Shown: positions 40,873-50,180, counted from the stretch's first letter. The stretch is DNA of 64,000 nt from CTSoil-043 sp963821235 (GCA_963821235.1 CAWGCS010000001.1:2418001-2482000); one strand, 5' to 3'. Notes: generated by a model from the sequence alone, not told the origin. Numbers and translations: made by a program.

Positions 40873-42154
40873 GCTGCCACCCTCCGTGAACCGCGGTCTC
40901 GCGGGAGACCGAGAGGAGGATCCCCGCCGCCACCAGGCTGACGATCAGCGAGGAGCCGCCAGCCGAGACGAACGGGAGCGTGATCCCCGTGACGGGGAGG
41001 AGCGTCACCACGACGCCGATGTTGACGAAGGCCTGCAGGCAGAGCCAGGCCGTGATGCCGGCCGCGAGCAGTCCGCCGAACGTGTCCGGCGCTTCGAGGG
41101 CGACCCGGAACCCGCGGTAGGCCAGGAGACAGAAGAGGGCGATCACGGCGGCCGCCCCGAGGAAGCCGAACTCCTGGCCGATGACGGCGAAGATGTAGTC
41201 GTTGTGGGCGTTGGGCAGGACGATCCCACCGGCCGCCGCCCGCTCCCCCAGGCCCGCCCCGAAGAGGCCCCCCAGGGCAAGGGCCAGGAGGCCCTGGACC
41301 GCGTGGTAGCCCGTCCCGAGCGGGTCCGCGAACGGGTCGCCGAACGACTGGAGACGGGTCAGCTGGTAGTCCTTGAGCAGCAGGGCGGCTGCCGCCACGG
41401 TGGCCGCCGCGATGCCGGCCAGGTAGACGGGGTTCGCGCCCGCCAGGAAGAACATGACGACGGCGGTCAGGCCCAGGACGCCGGCCGAGCCGATATCGGG
41501 CGATTTGAAGATGAGGAGCACGAACGGGGCCACGATCGCCACGAAGGGCAGGAGCCCCGTCGTGAGCCCCCCGACCGCGCTGCCCCGGCGCGCCATCCAG
41601 TGGGCGAGGTAGATGACGAGGGCCAGCTTGGCCAGCTCGCTCGGCTGGATCGCCGGCAGGCCCGGCAGCTTGAGCCACTGCGAGGAGCCGCCGATCGTGA
41701 CCTGCAGCGACGGGACCTGGAGCAGGACGAGGAGGACCCCGGCGACCAGCAGGAGCGGCACGGAGGCGAGCCGCAGCCAGCGGTAGTCGACCCTCATCGC
41801 CACGAGCATCCCGGCCAGGCCGACGGCGGCCCACTGCAGCTGCGGGCCGAGCGTCCGGAAGGTGTCCTCGAACGAGGTGCCGCCGAGGTAGCCGTCCATC
41901 GCCGACGAGGAGTAGACGACGAGGAGCCCGAGGGCGGTGAGGGCGAGGACGGCGAGGACGACGACCGTGTCCGGGCCGTGGCGGTGGATGAGCCCGGCCG
42001 GAGGGGCGATCGTCGTCGCCTCCGGGCGCACGACGGCCGGCGGGCGCACCGCGGCGCGCCGGGCGCTGGTCCCGGCTGTGGCCCCGAGGCCGGCCCGGGC
42101 GGTCACCATCACCGGGCGGCGAGCGGACGAGGCTGCCCGGTCGGCGGAGGCCAT
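40778..42154 (-). CDS. ftsW: Lipid II polymerase / cell division protein FtsW
   Basis: A 458-residue SEDS glycosyltransferase with about ten membrane helices. A proline/arginine-rich N-terminal tail (about 1-55) precedes the first helix. Signatures: KSPDIGSAGVLGLTAVVMFF, NAHNDYIFAVIGQEFGFLGA and SAGGSSLIVSLVAAGILLSV. The last about 40 residues (from ETAVHGGWQHASG) are Arg/Gly-rich and encoded in the overlap with murG; they have no counterpart in typical FtsW. The ATG is 2 bases after the murD stop. Confidence 0.94.
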   Translation of the reverse strand: MASADRAASSARRPVMVTARAGLGATAGTSARRAAVRPPAVVRPEATTIAPPAGLIHRHGPDTVVVLAVLALTALGLLVVYSSSAMDGYLGGTSFEDTFRTLGPQLQWAAVGLAGMLVAMRVDYRWLRLASVPLLLVAGVLLVLLQVPSLQVTIGGSSQWLKLPGLPAIQPSELAKLALVIYLAHWMARRGSAVGGLTTGLLPFVAIVAPFVLLIFKSPDIGSAGVLGLTAVVMFFLAGANPVYLAGIAAATVAAAALLLKDYQLTRLQSFGDPFADPLGTGYHAVQGLLALALGGLFGAGLGERAAAGGIVLPNAHNDYIFAVIGQEFGFLGAAAVIALFCLLAYRGFRVALEAPDTFGGLLAAGITAWLCLQAFVNIGVVVTLLPVTGITLPFVSAGGSSLIVSLVAAGILLSVSRETAVHGGWQHASGDRGRRNGRAHLPGSRRRPLPSRAPGGA

Positions 42155-42156
42155 CG

Positions 42157-43716
42157 TCAGCTCCTCGATGGGGCGGCGCGACGCGCCGCTGCGAGGGCTG
42201 CGACGCCCTCCTTGAAGGCGCGACCCCGGGCCACGTAGTCGACGAACTGGTCGAAGCTGGCCGCCGCGGGCGAGAGGAGCACGGTTCCGATCGTGCCCTC
42301 GGGGAAGCCCTCCAGCAGGTCGCGCACGATGGCATCGGCCCGGGGCAGGGCCGCGGCCAGCGTCCCGGCCTCCTCCACCCGGACGACGCCGGATCCGCGG
42401 AACAGCGATGCCAGCGCCGGGCCGCTCTCGCCGATCAGGATCGCGGCCGCGGCCCGCTCCGCGGCGACCGGACCCAGGGCGGCGAGGTCGACCCCCTTGT
42501 CGCGGCCGCCGGCGATGAGCACGATCGGCGGCGCGAAGCTCCGCAGGGCGGCCGCCACGGCGTCCGGCTGCGTCCCCTGGGAATCGTTCACGAAGCGGAC
42601 GCCGTCGATCTCGGCGACGAGCTCCAGGCGATGCTCTACGCCGCGGAAGCTCGCCGCCTGGCGGCGGATGGCGTCCGGAGCCACTCCGAAGAGGAGCGCC
42701 ACGCCGGCGGCCGCGAGAAGGTTGGCGAGGTTGTGCCGGCCCGGCAGCGCCAGCTCGTCGACGGGAAAGAGCCGGCCGCCGGGGCCGGCCGCCGCGACGC
42801 CGCCCCCGGCCAGGGGCAGCCGTTCCACGCCGGCGGCCACCACCCAGCGGTCGACGATGCCCAGGCCGCCGGGGACCGGGCGGCTGAGCCGGTAGCAGAC
42901 GGAGGGCGTGGCGCCGAGGGCGGCATAGGCCGCGACGACCGGGTCGTCGAGGTTGAGGACGAGGGCACCCTCGGGATCGACGAGCTCTGCGAGGCGCCGC
43001 TTCACCCGCCGGTAGTCCTCCAGCGAGCCATGGCGGTCGAGGTGGTCGGAGGTCACGTTCGTGTAGACGCCGACCGTCGGGCCGCGCGAGAGGCTCGGCA
43101 GCTGGAGCTCGGAGAGCTCATCGACGACGCGGTGCTCGGGCGTCAGCTCGGCCAGGCGGTCGACGAGAGGGGCGCCGATGTTACCGCCCAGCATGACCGG
43201 GTGCGACGGGTCGCCCGCCAGCAGGTGCGCGGCAAGGGACGAGGTCGTCGTCTTGCCCTTCGTGCCGGTCACCCCGACCGTGGGAGCCGGGCAGAGGCGC
43301 AGGAAGAGGTCCGGCTCGGACACCAGCGCCGGCGCCGTCGGGTCGCCGGCCGCCACGCGGCCGGCGAGCGTCACCAGGGCGGCCCGCAGCCGCGGCTCCG
43401 TCGTCGGGAACCCGGGCGTGATCGACGGGCTGAAGGCCACGAGGGCCGCCTCCGCCCACGCCGTCGCCGGGTCGACGTCGGGCCCGCAGGCGAGGGTGAC
43501 CGGGCGGCCCTCCAGGGCGGTGACTGCGTCGGCCAGGGCCTCGGCCGGCTTGCCGTCGTAGACCGTCACCCGCGCCCCGGCGTCGACCAGGAAGCGCGCC
43601 AGGGCGATCCCCGTCCGGGCGAAGCCGAGGACTGTCGCCGGCGTGCCGCGCAGGGCCCCGGCCTCGATGGAGGCGAGGGTCAGGGCATCGAGGTCCACGC
43701 GCTCCGCCACCGTCAC
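42157..43716 (-). CDS. murD: UDP-N-acetylmuramoyl-L-alanine--D-glutamate ligase
   Basis: A 519-residue Mur ligase adding D-Glu. N-terminal Rossmann-like domain (TPATVLGFARTGIALARFLV), P-loop TVGVTGTKGKTTTSSLAAHL, NVTSDHLDRHGSLEDYRRVK and the C-terminal GGRDKGVDLAALGPVAAERA are present. It is longer than E. coli MurD (438). The usual 'EVSSFQL' reads ELSELQL here, a lineage variant. The GTG start overlaps the mraY stop by 4 bases. Confidence 0.95.
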   Translation of the reverse strand: MTVAERVDLDALTLASIEAGALRGTPATVLGFARTGIALARFLVDAGARVTVYDGKPAEALADAVTALEGRPVTLACGPDVDPATAWAEAALVAFSPSITPGFPTTEPRLRAALVTLAGRVAAGDPTAPALVSEPDLFLRLCPAPTVGVTGTKGKTTTSSLAAHLLAGDPSHPVMLGGNIGAPLVDRLAELTPEHRVVDELSELQLPSLSRGPTVGVYTNVTSDHLDRHGSLEDYRRVKRRLAELVDPEGALVLNLDDPVVAAYAALGATPSVCYRLSRPVPGGLGIVDRWVVAAGVERLPLAGGGVAAAGPGGRLFPVDELALPGRHNLANLLAAAGVALLFGVAPDAIRRQAASFRGVEHRLELVAEIDGVRFVNDSQGTQPDAVAAALRSFAPPIVLIAGGRDKGVDLAALGPVAAERAAAAILIGESGPALASLFRGSGVVRVEEAGTLAAALPRADAIVRDLLEGFPEGTIGTVLLSPAAASFDQFVDYVARGRAFKEGVAALAAARRAAPSRS

Positions 43717-44690
43717 ACCAGCCTCTGGAGCGTGGCCAGGAAGAGGGTGATCCCGAGGAGCCCGGCGAGGACGGCCACGATCCAGAAGCGGAGCGTGATC
43801 TTCGTCTCGGGCCAGCCCCCCAGCTCGTAGTGGTGGTGCAGCGGGGCCATCCGGAAGACCCGCTTGCCGTGGCTCATCTTGAAGTAGCCGATCTGGATGA
43901 TGTCGCTCAGGACCTCGATCACGAAGATGATTCCGATGAGCGGCAGGATGAGGATCTGCCCGGTGATGAGGGCGATGACGGCCAGGGCGGCGCCCATGGA
44001 GAGCGACCCGGCGTCGCCCATGAAGACCTGGGCCGGATGGGCGTTGAACCACAGGAACCCCAGCAGGGCCCCGATGAGGAGGGCGCACAGGGTGGCCAGG
44101 TTCGGCTGGGCGGGGCTGTTGAGGAGGGCGATGATCAGGAAGGCCACGAAGGAGAAGACGAGCGTCCCGCCGGCCAGGCCGTCGAGGCCGTCCGTCAGGT
44201 TCACCCCGTTGCTCATCGCGACGATCGCGAACGCGGCGAAGGCGATGTACAGCCAGGGCTCGATGGCGACGGCACCGACGAAGGGGACGGCGATCGCCTC
44301 GATGTTGTAGGTCCGCTGGATCTGCCAGGCGGCGAAGACAGCGACGGCGACCTGCCAGAGGAGCTTCTGCCGGGCCCGGATGCCGTCGCCGGTCTGGGCG
44401 TTCAGCCAGTCGTCGGCGAGCCCCAGGATGCCGACCAGGGCGAGGGTGGCGAGGGGCGCGAAGGTCGACGCGTCGACGAGCTCGAAGAGGAGGGCCAGGC
44501 TGATGACGACGACCACGATCAGGGTGCCGCCCGCGGTCGGCGTCCCGGCCTTGGCCTGGTGGCCCTCCGGGCCCTCCGTCCGGATCTGCTTGGCGAAGCC
44601 GGCCCAGGTGACGAGCCGGATGAAGCCCGGCATCACGATCACCACGATCGCGAAGGCGAGGAGGATGGCCTGGATGAGGACGACGGTCAT
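43713..44690 (-). CDS. mraY: Phospho-N-acetylmuramoyl-pentapeptide transferase
   Basis: A 325-residue membrane transferase forming lipid I from UDP-MurNAc-pentapeptide and undecaprenyl phosphate. About ten helices. Catalytic and metal motifs: AMSNGVNLTDGLDGLAGGTL, VFMGDAGSLSMGAALAVIAL and the His-rich loop APLHHHYELGGWPETKITLR. ATG overlaps the murF stop by 4 bases, GTGA overlap with murD follows. Confidence 0.97.
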   Translation of the reverse strand: MTVVLIQAILLAFAIVVIVMPGFIRLVTWAGFAKQIRTEGPEGHQAKAGTPTAGGTLIVVVVISLALLFELVDASTFAPLATLALVGILGLADDWLNAQTGDGIRARQKLLWQVAVAVFAAWQIQRTYNIEAIAVPFVGAVAIEPWLYIAFAAFAIVAMSNGVNLTDGLDGLAGGTLVFSFVAFLIIALLNSPAQPNLATLCALLIGALLGFLWFNAHPAQVFMGDAGSLSMGAALAVIALITGQILILPLIGIIFVIEVLSDIIQIGYFKMSHGKRVFRMAPLHHHYELGGWPETKITLRFWIVAVLAGLLGITLFLATLQRLV

Positions 44691-46172
44691 CGGGGCCCTT
44701 CGCCCGCCCCGCCGACAGCGCCCCGCCGGGCGTCGACGCCGGCCCGCAGGGCCTCCACGATCGACTCGAGGGCGGCGCCGCGCGAGGCCTTGACCAGGAC
44801 GGCGTCGCCAGGGCGGAGGACCTGGCGCAGGAGCTCGACGGCGGCCTCCCGATCGGCGACGGCGTGGATCCGGGCGGGCGCGAGGCCCGCAGCGGTCGCC
44901 CCCTCGACGATGCCGGCGGCCGCGGGCCCCACGACGACGAGCTCCGCGACGGCGCGGGCGGCGGCCTCGCCGACCTCGCGGTGGCCGGCTTCGTGGGCAG
45001 GCCCGAGCTCGCGCATCTCGCCCAGCACGGCGACCGGCCGGCCCGGCAGCGTGGCGAGCACCTCGAGGGCGGCGATGACCGCCCGCGGCGAGGCGTTGTA
45101 GGTGTCGTCGAGGATCGTCAGGCCGGGGGCGTCGACCACGACGCCGCGATGCGCCGAGGCGCGCGACCAGGGCCTCGCGAGGCCGGCCGCGATCTGCGCG
45201 TCGAAGACGCCCGCCGCGAGGCCCACGGCGGCTGCGGCGAGGGCGTTCTGGACGCTGTGGCGGCCCAGGGCGTCGATCTCCACGCGGATGCGGGCGGCTC
45301 GCGGGGCGCGGGCGACGAGCTCGAAGGCCATGCCCGCGGCGCCGCGCGAGACGACCGCCGCGGCCGTGACGTCCGCCCCGGGCTCGAGGCCGTAGGTGAC
45401 GATGCCGGCGGCGGTGCGGGCCCCCAGCGCCAGGACCCGGGCGTCGTCGGCGTTGAGGATCGCCGTGCCCGAGGCCGGCAGCGCCTCCAGGAGCTCCGCC
45501 TTGGCATCCTCGATCGCCTCGAGGGTCTTGGCACGCTCGAGGTGGACCGGCGCGATGGCGGTCACCACGCCCAGCGAGGGTCGGCCGAGGGCGGCCAGGG
45601 TCGCGATCTCCCCGCCGACGTACATCCCCATCTCGAGGACGGCGGCGCGGTGCTCCGGGCCCAGCGCCAGCAGGGTCAGCGGCAGCCCGATCTCGTTGTT
45701 CTGGTTCCCCTCGCTCTTGAGGGTCGGCATCGCCTCGGCGAGGACCGCCGCCGTCGCGTCCTTCGTCGAGGTCTTGGCCACGCTGCCGGTGATCCCCACC
45801 ACGAGAGGTGAGAAGCGGGCCCGCCAGGCCGCCGCGACTGCCTGGAGGGCGGCCAGGCCGTCGGCGACCCGGATGACGCTCACGTCGCCGATCGCCTCGA
45901 AGCGCGGACGGGCTGGGCGCCTCGGTCACGACGAGCGCCGCCGCCCCGGCCGCCGCGGCGGCACCGAGGAAGCGGTGACCGTCGGTCCGCTCGCCGAGCA
46001 GGGCGACGAAGAGGCAGCCGGGGGTCACCAGCCTGGAGTCGACGGACGCTCCCCGGACGGGCCGTTCCGAGCGGCGGAGGAGCACGCCCCCCGTCGTCGC
46101 CGCGAGCTCGTCGGCGGTCAGGGGGGCGACGGTCGGCGGCTCCCCATCCTCCCACCGGGCCGGATCGGTCAT
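44687..46172 (-). CDS. murF: UDP-N-acetylmuramoyl-tripeptide--D-Ala-D-Ala ligase, frameshifted
   Basis: MurF adds D-Ala-D-Ala to the muramoyl tripeptide. The gene is split over two frames. The N-terminal domain reads from ATG 46172 (PLTADELAATTGGVLL, VRGASVDSRLVTPGCLFVAL, GAAALVVTEAP). The central and C-terminal domains continue in another frame (EAIGDVSVIRVADGLAALQA, GITGSVAKTSTKDATAAVLA, EGNQNNEIGLPLTLLAL, ILDDTYNASPRAVIAALEVL) to 44687. One extra base near 45900-45901 explains the shift: removing it gives ALEAIGDVSV. The P-loop has Ala where Gly is usual (GSVAKTST). No second murF is in the window, so a sequencing or assembly error, or recoding, is likelier than gene loss. Confidence 0.88.
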
Positions 46173-46201
46173 CACGGCTGGGAGTGTCGCACAGGCCGGG
46201 C

Positions 46202-48037
46202 TCACGGCACCGGGCTCGGGGAGGCTGCGCCGCCGCTCGTCGTGGGGGCCAGGTCGAGGGTCGACATGGCGTCGGTGGCGATCCGCCGGAAGAGCTCGAA
46301 CGACTCGACCGGCATCTCGATCCGGCCCACCTGCTGGATCGTCGGCGTCCCCTCCTCGATGCGGACGGCGACGATGACGTCGGGGGTCCGTCGGCCGACG
46401 AACCCGACGAAGGAGTAGTTGAAGACGCCGGCCTTCCATTGCTTCTTCTCCGCGTCCCAGATCTGGGCGGTGCCGGTCTTGCCGCCCACGACGTAGCCCG
46501 GGATGAGGGTCCGGTCGCGGTAGAAGGGGACGGCCTCGGGGACGCGGCGCATGATCTTGACCAGCTCGGCCGAGAGGGCCGAGGTCAGTACCCGCCCCCG
46601 GTCGCCGGCGACCGCGGCCTCGTCGCCCACGCGCTCGACGGCATGGGGCGTGGGCAGGATCCCGCCGTTGACCATCGCGCAGTAGGCCGTCGCGAGCTGG
46701 AGGACGGTGACGGCCACGCCCTGGCCGAAGGCGCCATTGGCGACGTCGATCTGGCGCCACGTCGAGCTGGCCGGATCGCGGACGATGCCGGGCACCTCGC
46801 CGGCCAGGTCGACCCCGGTCCGGGTGCCGAAGCCGAGCTTCGCCCACGTGGCATGGAGGACCGTGGCGGCGTCCTGGGCCGTCCTGCCGAGCTTGAGGGC
46901 GACCTTCGACATGACGACGTTGCGCGACCAGGCCACCGCGTCCTGGAAGGTCAGGGGGCCCTTCGAGCTCTTGTCGGCATTCGTCACGAAGGCCGTGCCG
47001 TGGTCCAGGCGGAGGATCGCCTGGTCGCGAACGCCCGACGTCCGCTTGACGACCCCGGCCTCCAGCACGGCGGCCGCGGTGACCATCTTGAAGACGGAGC
47101 CCGGCTCATAGACCGCCGAGACGACCGGGTCGACGAAACGGCCGGGGTCCTTCGAGGCGATGGCCTGGTAGTCGTTCGCGTCGTAGGAGGGGTAGGTCGC
47201 CTCCGCCAGGATCTCCCCGGTCCGGGGGTCCATGACGACGGCCGAGACGCTCTTGGCCCGGTCGGCCACCCATGCCGCGTAGACCTCCCGCTCGACGGCC
47301 AGCTGCAGGCTGGCGTCGATCGTCAGGGTGATGTCGGCCCCGGGGCTGCCGGCCTCGAGCACCTCGGCCGTCTCGAGGTTCGGCTGGTTCGAGGCGTCGC
47401 GCTCGGCCAGCAGGATCCGCGGCGAGCCGGCGAGCGTCTCCTGCCAGCGGCCCTCGATCCCGTACTGGCCGGTCCCGTCGCGATTGACGAAGCCGAGGAG
47501 GTGCGCCGCGAGCGACGTCTTCGGCGCGCCCCCGTCGAGCGGATAGACGCGCACGGCCTCTGGCTCCAGGCGGACCTGCGAGACGGACCGGTCGGCGATG
47601 GCGGCCCTGATCGCGCTCGACTGGGCCGTGCTCAGGTCGCGGGCCAGGACGACGTAGGCCCGCCCCGAGTCGATCCGCTCGCGAAGGGTCGCCGCCGCCT
47701 CCGCGTCGAGGCCGAGGACCTCGGTCAGCTTCGCAGCGACCGACGCCCGGCGGGCGACCGCCTCGGCGCCGTCACCGCCGAGCTGGGCCGGGAAGGCCAC
47801 CAGCCGGTCGCGGCTGACCGTCGTGGCCAGGGCGACCGTCCCGCTGCGGTCGTAGATCGTCCCCCGAGCGGCGGGCACCTCCGTCCGCACGGTGACCTGG
47901 TCGCGGGCGAGGCCGAGGAGCTCGTCGTGGCGGGCCAGCTGCCAGTACGCCAGGCGGGCCGCGCACGCCGCCCCGAAGGCGAGGAGGAGCGCGAGGAGCA
48001 GGAGCGCACGGGCGCGGCTGTCGGTCCGGCCGAGCAT
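46202..48037 (-). CDS. ftsI: Division-type penicillin-binding protein (FtsI/PBP2b-like)
   Basis: A 611-residue class B PBP, the transpeptidase partner of FtsW. N-terminal membrane anchor (about 10-30), the PBP dimerisation domain beginning EVPAARGTIYDRSGTVALAT, and a transpeptidase domain with SxxK (YEPGSVFKMV, about residue 310), SxN (AWSRNVVMSK) and KTG (VVGGKTGTAQIWD). There is no PASTA domain. It lies between the FtsL-like gene and murF; murE, often found next, is missing. Confidence 0.94.
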   Translation of the reverse strand: MLGRTDSRARALLLLALLLAFGAACAARLAYWQLARHDELLGLARDQVTVRTEVPAARGTIYDRSGTVALATTVSRDRLVAFPAQLGGDGAEAVARRASVAAKLTEVLGLDAEAAATLRERIDSGRAYVVLARDLSTAQSSAIRAAIADRSVSQVRLEPEAVRVYPLDGGAPKTSLAAHLLGFVNRDGTGQYGIEGRWQETLAGSPRILLAERDASNQPNLETAEVLEAGSPGADITLTIDASLQLAVEREVYAAWVADRAKSVSAVVMDPRTGEILAEATYPSYDANDYQAIASKDPGRFVDPVVSAVYEPGSVFKMVTAAAVLEAGVVKRTSGVRDQAILRLDHGTAFVTNADKSSKGPLTFQDAVAWSRNVVMSKVALKLGRTAQDAATVLHATWAKLGFGTRTGVDLAGEVPGIVRDPASSTWRQIDVANGAFGQGVAVTVLQLATAYCAMVNGGILPTPHAVERVGDEAAVAGDRGRVLTSALSAELVKIMRRVPEAVPFYRDRTLIPGYVVGGKTGTAQIWDAEKKQWKAGVFNYSFVGFVGRRTPDVIVAVRIEEGTPTIQQVGRIEMPVESFELFRRIATDAMSTLDLAPTTSGGAASPSPVP

Positions 48038-48041
48038 GGGG

Positions 48042-48452
48042 TCAGCGGGCCGGAACGATGAGCGGATCCACCAGCTGCCCGAGGCCGGCGTCGAGCGCCT
48101 GCCTGCGGACGGCCGGCTCGCGACCGAGCCGGTAGAGGTCGGACCGGATCTCCTGCTGCTCGTCGATCATGATCTGGCGCTCCGTGAGGAGCCGGTCGAC
48201 CTCGACGCCGTTGGCCGACACCCGGACGGTCTGGGCAAGCGAGACGAAGCCGAGGGCGAACGTCACGATGATTCCGGCGGCCACGATCCCGGTCCGGCCG
48301 GAGCGGCGACGCGCCCGGCTGGCACCCCCGCCGCGCACCCGCCGCCGGGGCAGGGCCTCTGCTCGCGGGTCGCGCGAGACCTCGGGCAGGGGCGCCGCGC
48401 CGCGCCGTCCCAGGAGACCGGAGCGCGGTCGGGCGCCGGCGTAGCCGGCCAC
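48042..48452 (-). CDS. ftsL: FtsL-like divisome protein
   Basis: A 136-residue single-pass protein: a long basic cytoplasmic tail (1-52, Arg-rich), one membrane helix (about 54-74, GIVAAGIIVTFALGFVSLAQ) and a short periplasmic coiled coil (LLTERQIMIDEQQEIRSDLY). Size, topology and position between rsmH and ftsI fit FtsL/DivIC; sequence conservation in this family is low. The GTG start overlaps the upstream TAG by one base. Confidence 0.72.
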   Translation of the reverse strand: MAGYAGARPRSGLLGRRGAAPLPEVSRDPRAEALPRRRVRGGGASRARRRSGRTGIVAAGIIVTFALGFVSLAQTVRVSANGVEVDRLLTERQIMIDEQQEIRSDLYRLGREPAVRRQALDAGLGQLVDPLIVPAR

Positions 48453-48646
48453 TACTCCAGCCCGAGCCAGGTCGCGCCGTAGGGCAGGCGGAGCTCGACG
48501 GCCACTGCCTCCACGGGGGCGAAGCGGTCCTCGACGAGGCCACGCTCGACCTCGTCGGGCACCCAGCCCCGCTCGTGACGTTCACGGACCTCGTGCTGAC
48601 GGCGTCCGTACGTGCGACGCCGGCTGGCCTGGTGGCGCTTGCTCAT
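48452..48646 (-). CDS. Small basic protein of the dcw cluster, unknown
   Basis: A 64-residue soluble protein between rsmH and ftsL. Basic N-terminal half (MSKRHQASRRRTYGRRQHEV) and acidic/hydrophobic C-terminal half (VEDRFAPVEAVAVELRLPYG). ATG 48646 has AAGGAGGG at ideal distance and the stop overlaps ftsL by one base, so it is well supported as a gene. I know of no named counterpart; a short divisome or RNA-binding protein is possible. Confidence 0.75.
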   Translation of the reverse strand: MSKRHQASRRRTYGRRQHEVRERHERGWVPDEVERGLVEDRFAPVEAVAVELRLPYGATWLGLE

Positions 48647-48680
48647 CGTCGAGGCCCTCCTTCGCGGCGACGGCCGCGGC

Positions 48681-49625
48681 TCACGCTGCGAGCCGCTCGG
48701 CGGTCCGGAGCCGGGCGCTCCGGGCGCGGGGATTGGCGGCAACCTCGCCGTCCGATGCCACCGCCGGCTGGGGGCCGACGGGTCGGAGGCGGGGCGCCCG
48801 GCCGCACACGCAGACGGGAAAGCTGGGGGGACAGGTGCAGCCGCGACGCTCGGCGGCCACGAACCGCTTGACCAGGCGGTCCTCGAGGGAGTGGTAGCTC
48901 AGGACGACGAGGCGGCCGCCGGGACGGAGGAGGTCGAGGGCGGCGGCGAGGACGTCGGCAAGCGCGTCCAGCTCACCGTTGACGGCGATCCGGAGGGCCT
49001 GGAAGACGCGCGTCGCCGGATGGATCCGCCCGCGCGCTCCCGGGCGCCGGGGAGCGACGCGCTCGACGAGCGCGGCCAGGGCCTCCGCGGTCTCGATCGG
49101 CGCCGTCCGCCGCGCCTCGACGATGGCGCGGGCGACCCGCCGCGCGTGCGGCTCCTCACCGAAGCGCCGGAAGGCGTCCGCGAGGGCGGCCTCGTCGAGC
49201 CGGGCCAGGAGCGCGGAGGCCGGCTCGCCCCGTGTCGGGTCGAAGCGCATGTCCAGCGGGCCGCCGGCCCGGAACCCGAAGCCCCGGCCCGTGTCGGCGA
49301 GCTGGAACGAGCTGAGGCCGAGGTCGAGGAGGACGCCGTCGACGGCCGCGAAGCCAGCCGCCGGCGCGACGTCGCCCAGGTCCCGGAAGTTCGCCTGCCG
49401 GAGGACGAGTCGCGCTCCGAACCGGGCGAGCCGCTCCCCCACCCGCGCGACCGCGGCGGGGTCGGCGTCGAGCCCGAGGACGCGGCCGTCCGGGCTGGCG
49501 GCTTCCAGGATCCGCTCGGTGTGCCCACCGCCACCGACGGTACAGTCGACATGGAGGCTGCCGGGGCGCGGGGCGAGCATCGTCACGACCTCCTCCGCGA
49601 GCACCGGCCGGTGCCCTTCCTCCAT
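48681..49625 (-). CDS. rsmH: 16S rRNA (cytosine1402-N4)-methyltransferase
   Basis: A 314-residue SAM-dependent methyltransferase modifying C1402 in the ribosomal P site. Signature HRPVLAEEVVTML at the start, SAM motif VDCTVGGGGHTERILEAASP, DGVLLDLGLSSFQLADTGRG, and LSYHSLEDRLVKRF. Near the C-terminus a CTCPPSFPVCVCG segment is the usual Cys-rich loop. ATG 49625 is preceded by GGAG. Second gene of the dcw cluster. Confidence 0.97.
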   Translation of the reverse strand: MEEGHRPVLAEEVVTMLAPRPGSLHVDCTVGGGGHTERILEAASPDGRVLGLDADPAAVARVGERLARFGARLVLRQANFRDLGDVAPAAGFAAVDGVLLDLGLSSFQLADTGRGFGFRAGGPLDMRFDPTRGEPASALLARLDEAALADAFRRFGEEPHARRVARAIVEARRTAPIETAEALAALVERVAPRRPGARGRIHPATRVFQALRIAVNGELDALADVLAAALDLLRPGGRLVVLSYHSLEDRLVKRFVAAERRGCTCPPSFPVCVCGRAPRLRPVGPQPAVASDGEVAANPRARSARLRTAERLAA

Positions 49626-49684
49626 GTCATCTCCACCTTCGACGTGCGGATCCCGAGCGGACCCTGGAAGCGCATGTAGTGCCG

Positions 49685-50116
49685 CTAGATGCCCAGCCCC
49701 GCGACGTGCTTCGCCAGCTCGTCCGGGTCGTCGAGGGCCCGCCGGTAGCCATCCCAGGCGGCCGGCGTCCAGATCTCGGCGTGGTCGAGCGAGCCCACGA
49801 TCACCGCCTCGGCCCCCAGCCCGACCGCCTCGCGGAGGTAGGACGGCAGGACGAAGCGGCCCTGGGCGTCCCAGACGACCTCGACGGCGCTGGCGAACAG
49901 GAACCGGTTGAAGAGCCGGGCACCTGCGTTCTCCACGGTCGGGAGCGCCGCGACCTTGGCGGCCAGGCGATCCCAATCCGCGCGGGGCCAGATGGCAAGG
50001 CAGGCGTCCATCCAGCGGGAGACGAACGCCCCGCTCTCGAGCTGCGCTCGGAACTTCGAGGGGACGGCAAGCCGCCCCTTCGCGTCCACCGAGTGCCGGT
50101 ACTCGCCGGTGAACAC
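49685..50116 (-). CDS. mraZ: Transcriptional regulator MraZ
   Basis: A 143-residue AbrB-like double SpoVT-fold protein that represses its own operon. Both repeats are visible: VFTGEYRHSVDAKGRLAVPS and EVVWDAQGRFVLPSYLREAV, each with the D-x-x-G-R-x-x-x-P motif. GTG 50116 was chosen because MraZ proteins begin 'MFxGEY' and AGAGGG lies upstream. First gene of the dcw cluster; three MraZ-type boxes lie just upstream. Confidence 0.96.
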   Translation of the reverse strand: MFTGEYRHSVDAKGRLAVPSKFRAQLESGAFVSRWMDACLAIWPRADWDRLAAKVAALPTVENAGARLFNRFLFASAVEVVWDAQGRFVLPSYLREAVGLGAEAVIVGSLDHAEIWTPAAWDGYRRALDDPDELAKHVAGLGI

Positions 50117-50180
50117 CAGTCCGGACCCTCTGGCCTGCTCCGGGTTGGCCCTCGTCGCTCCGCTTCGGCCTGACCCGGAA

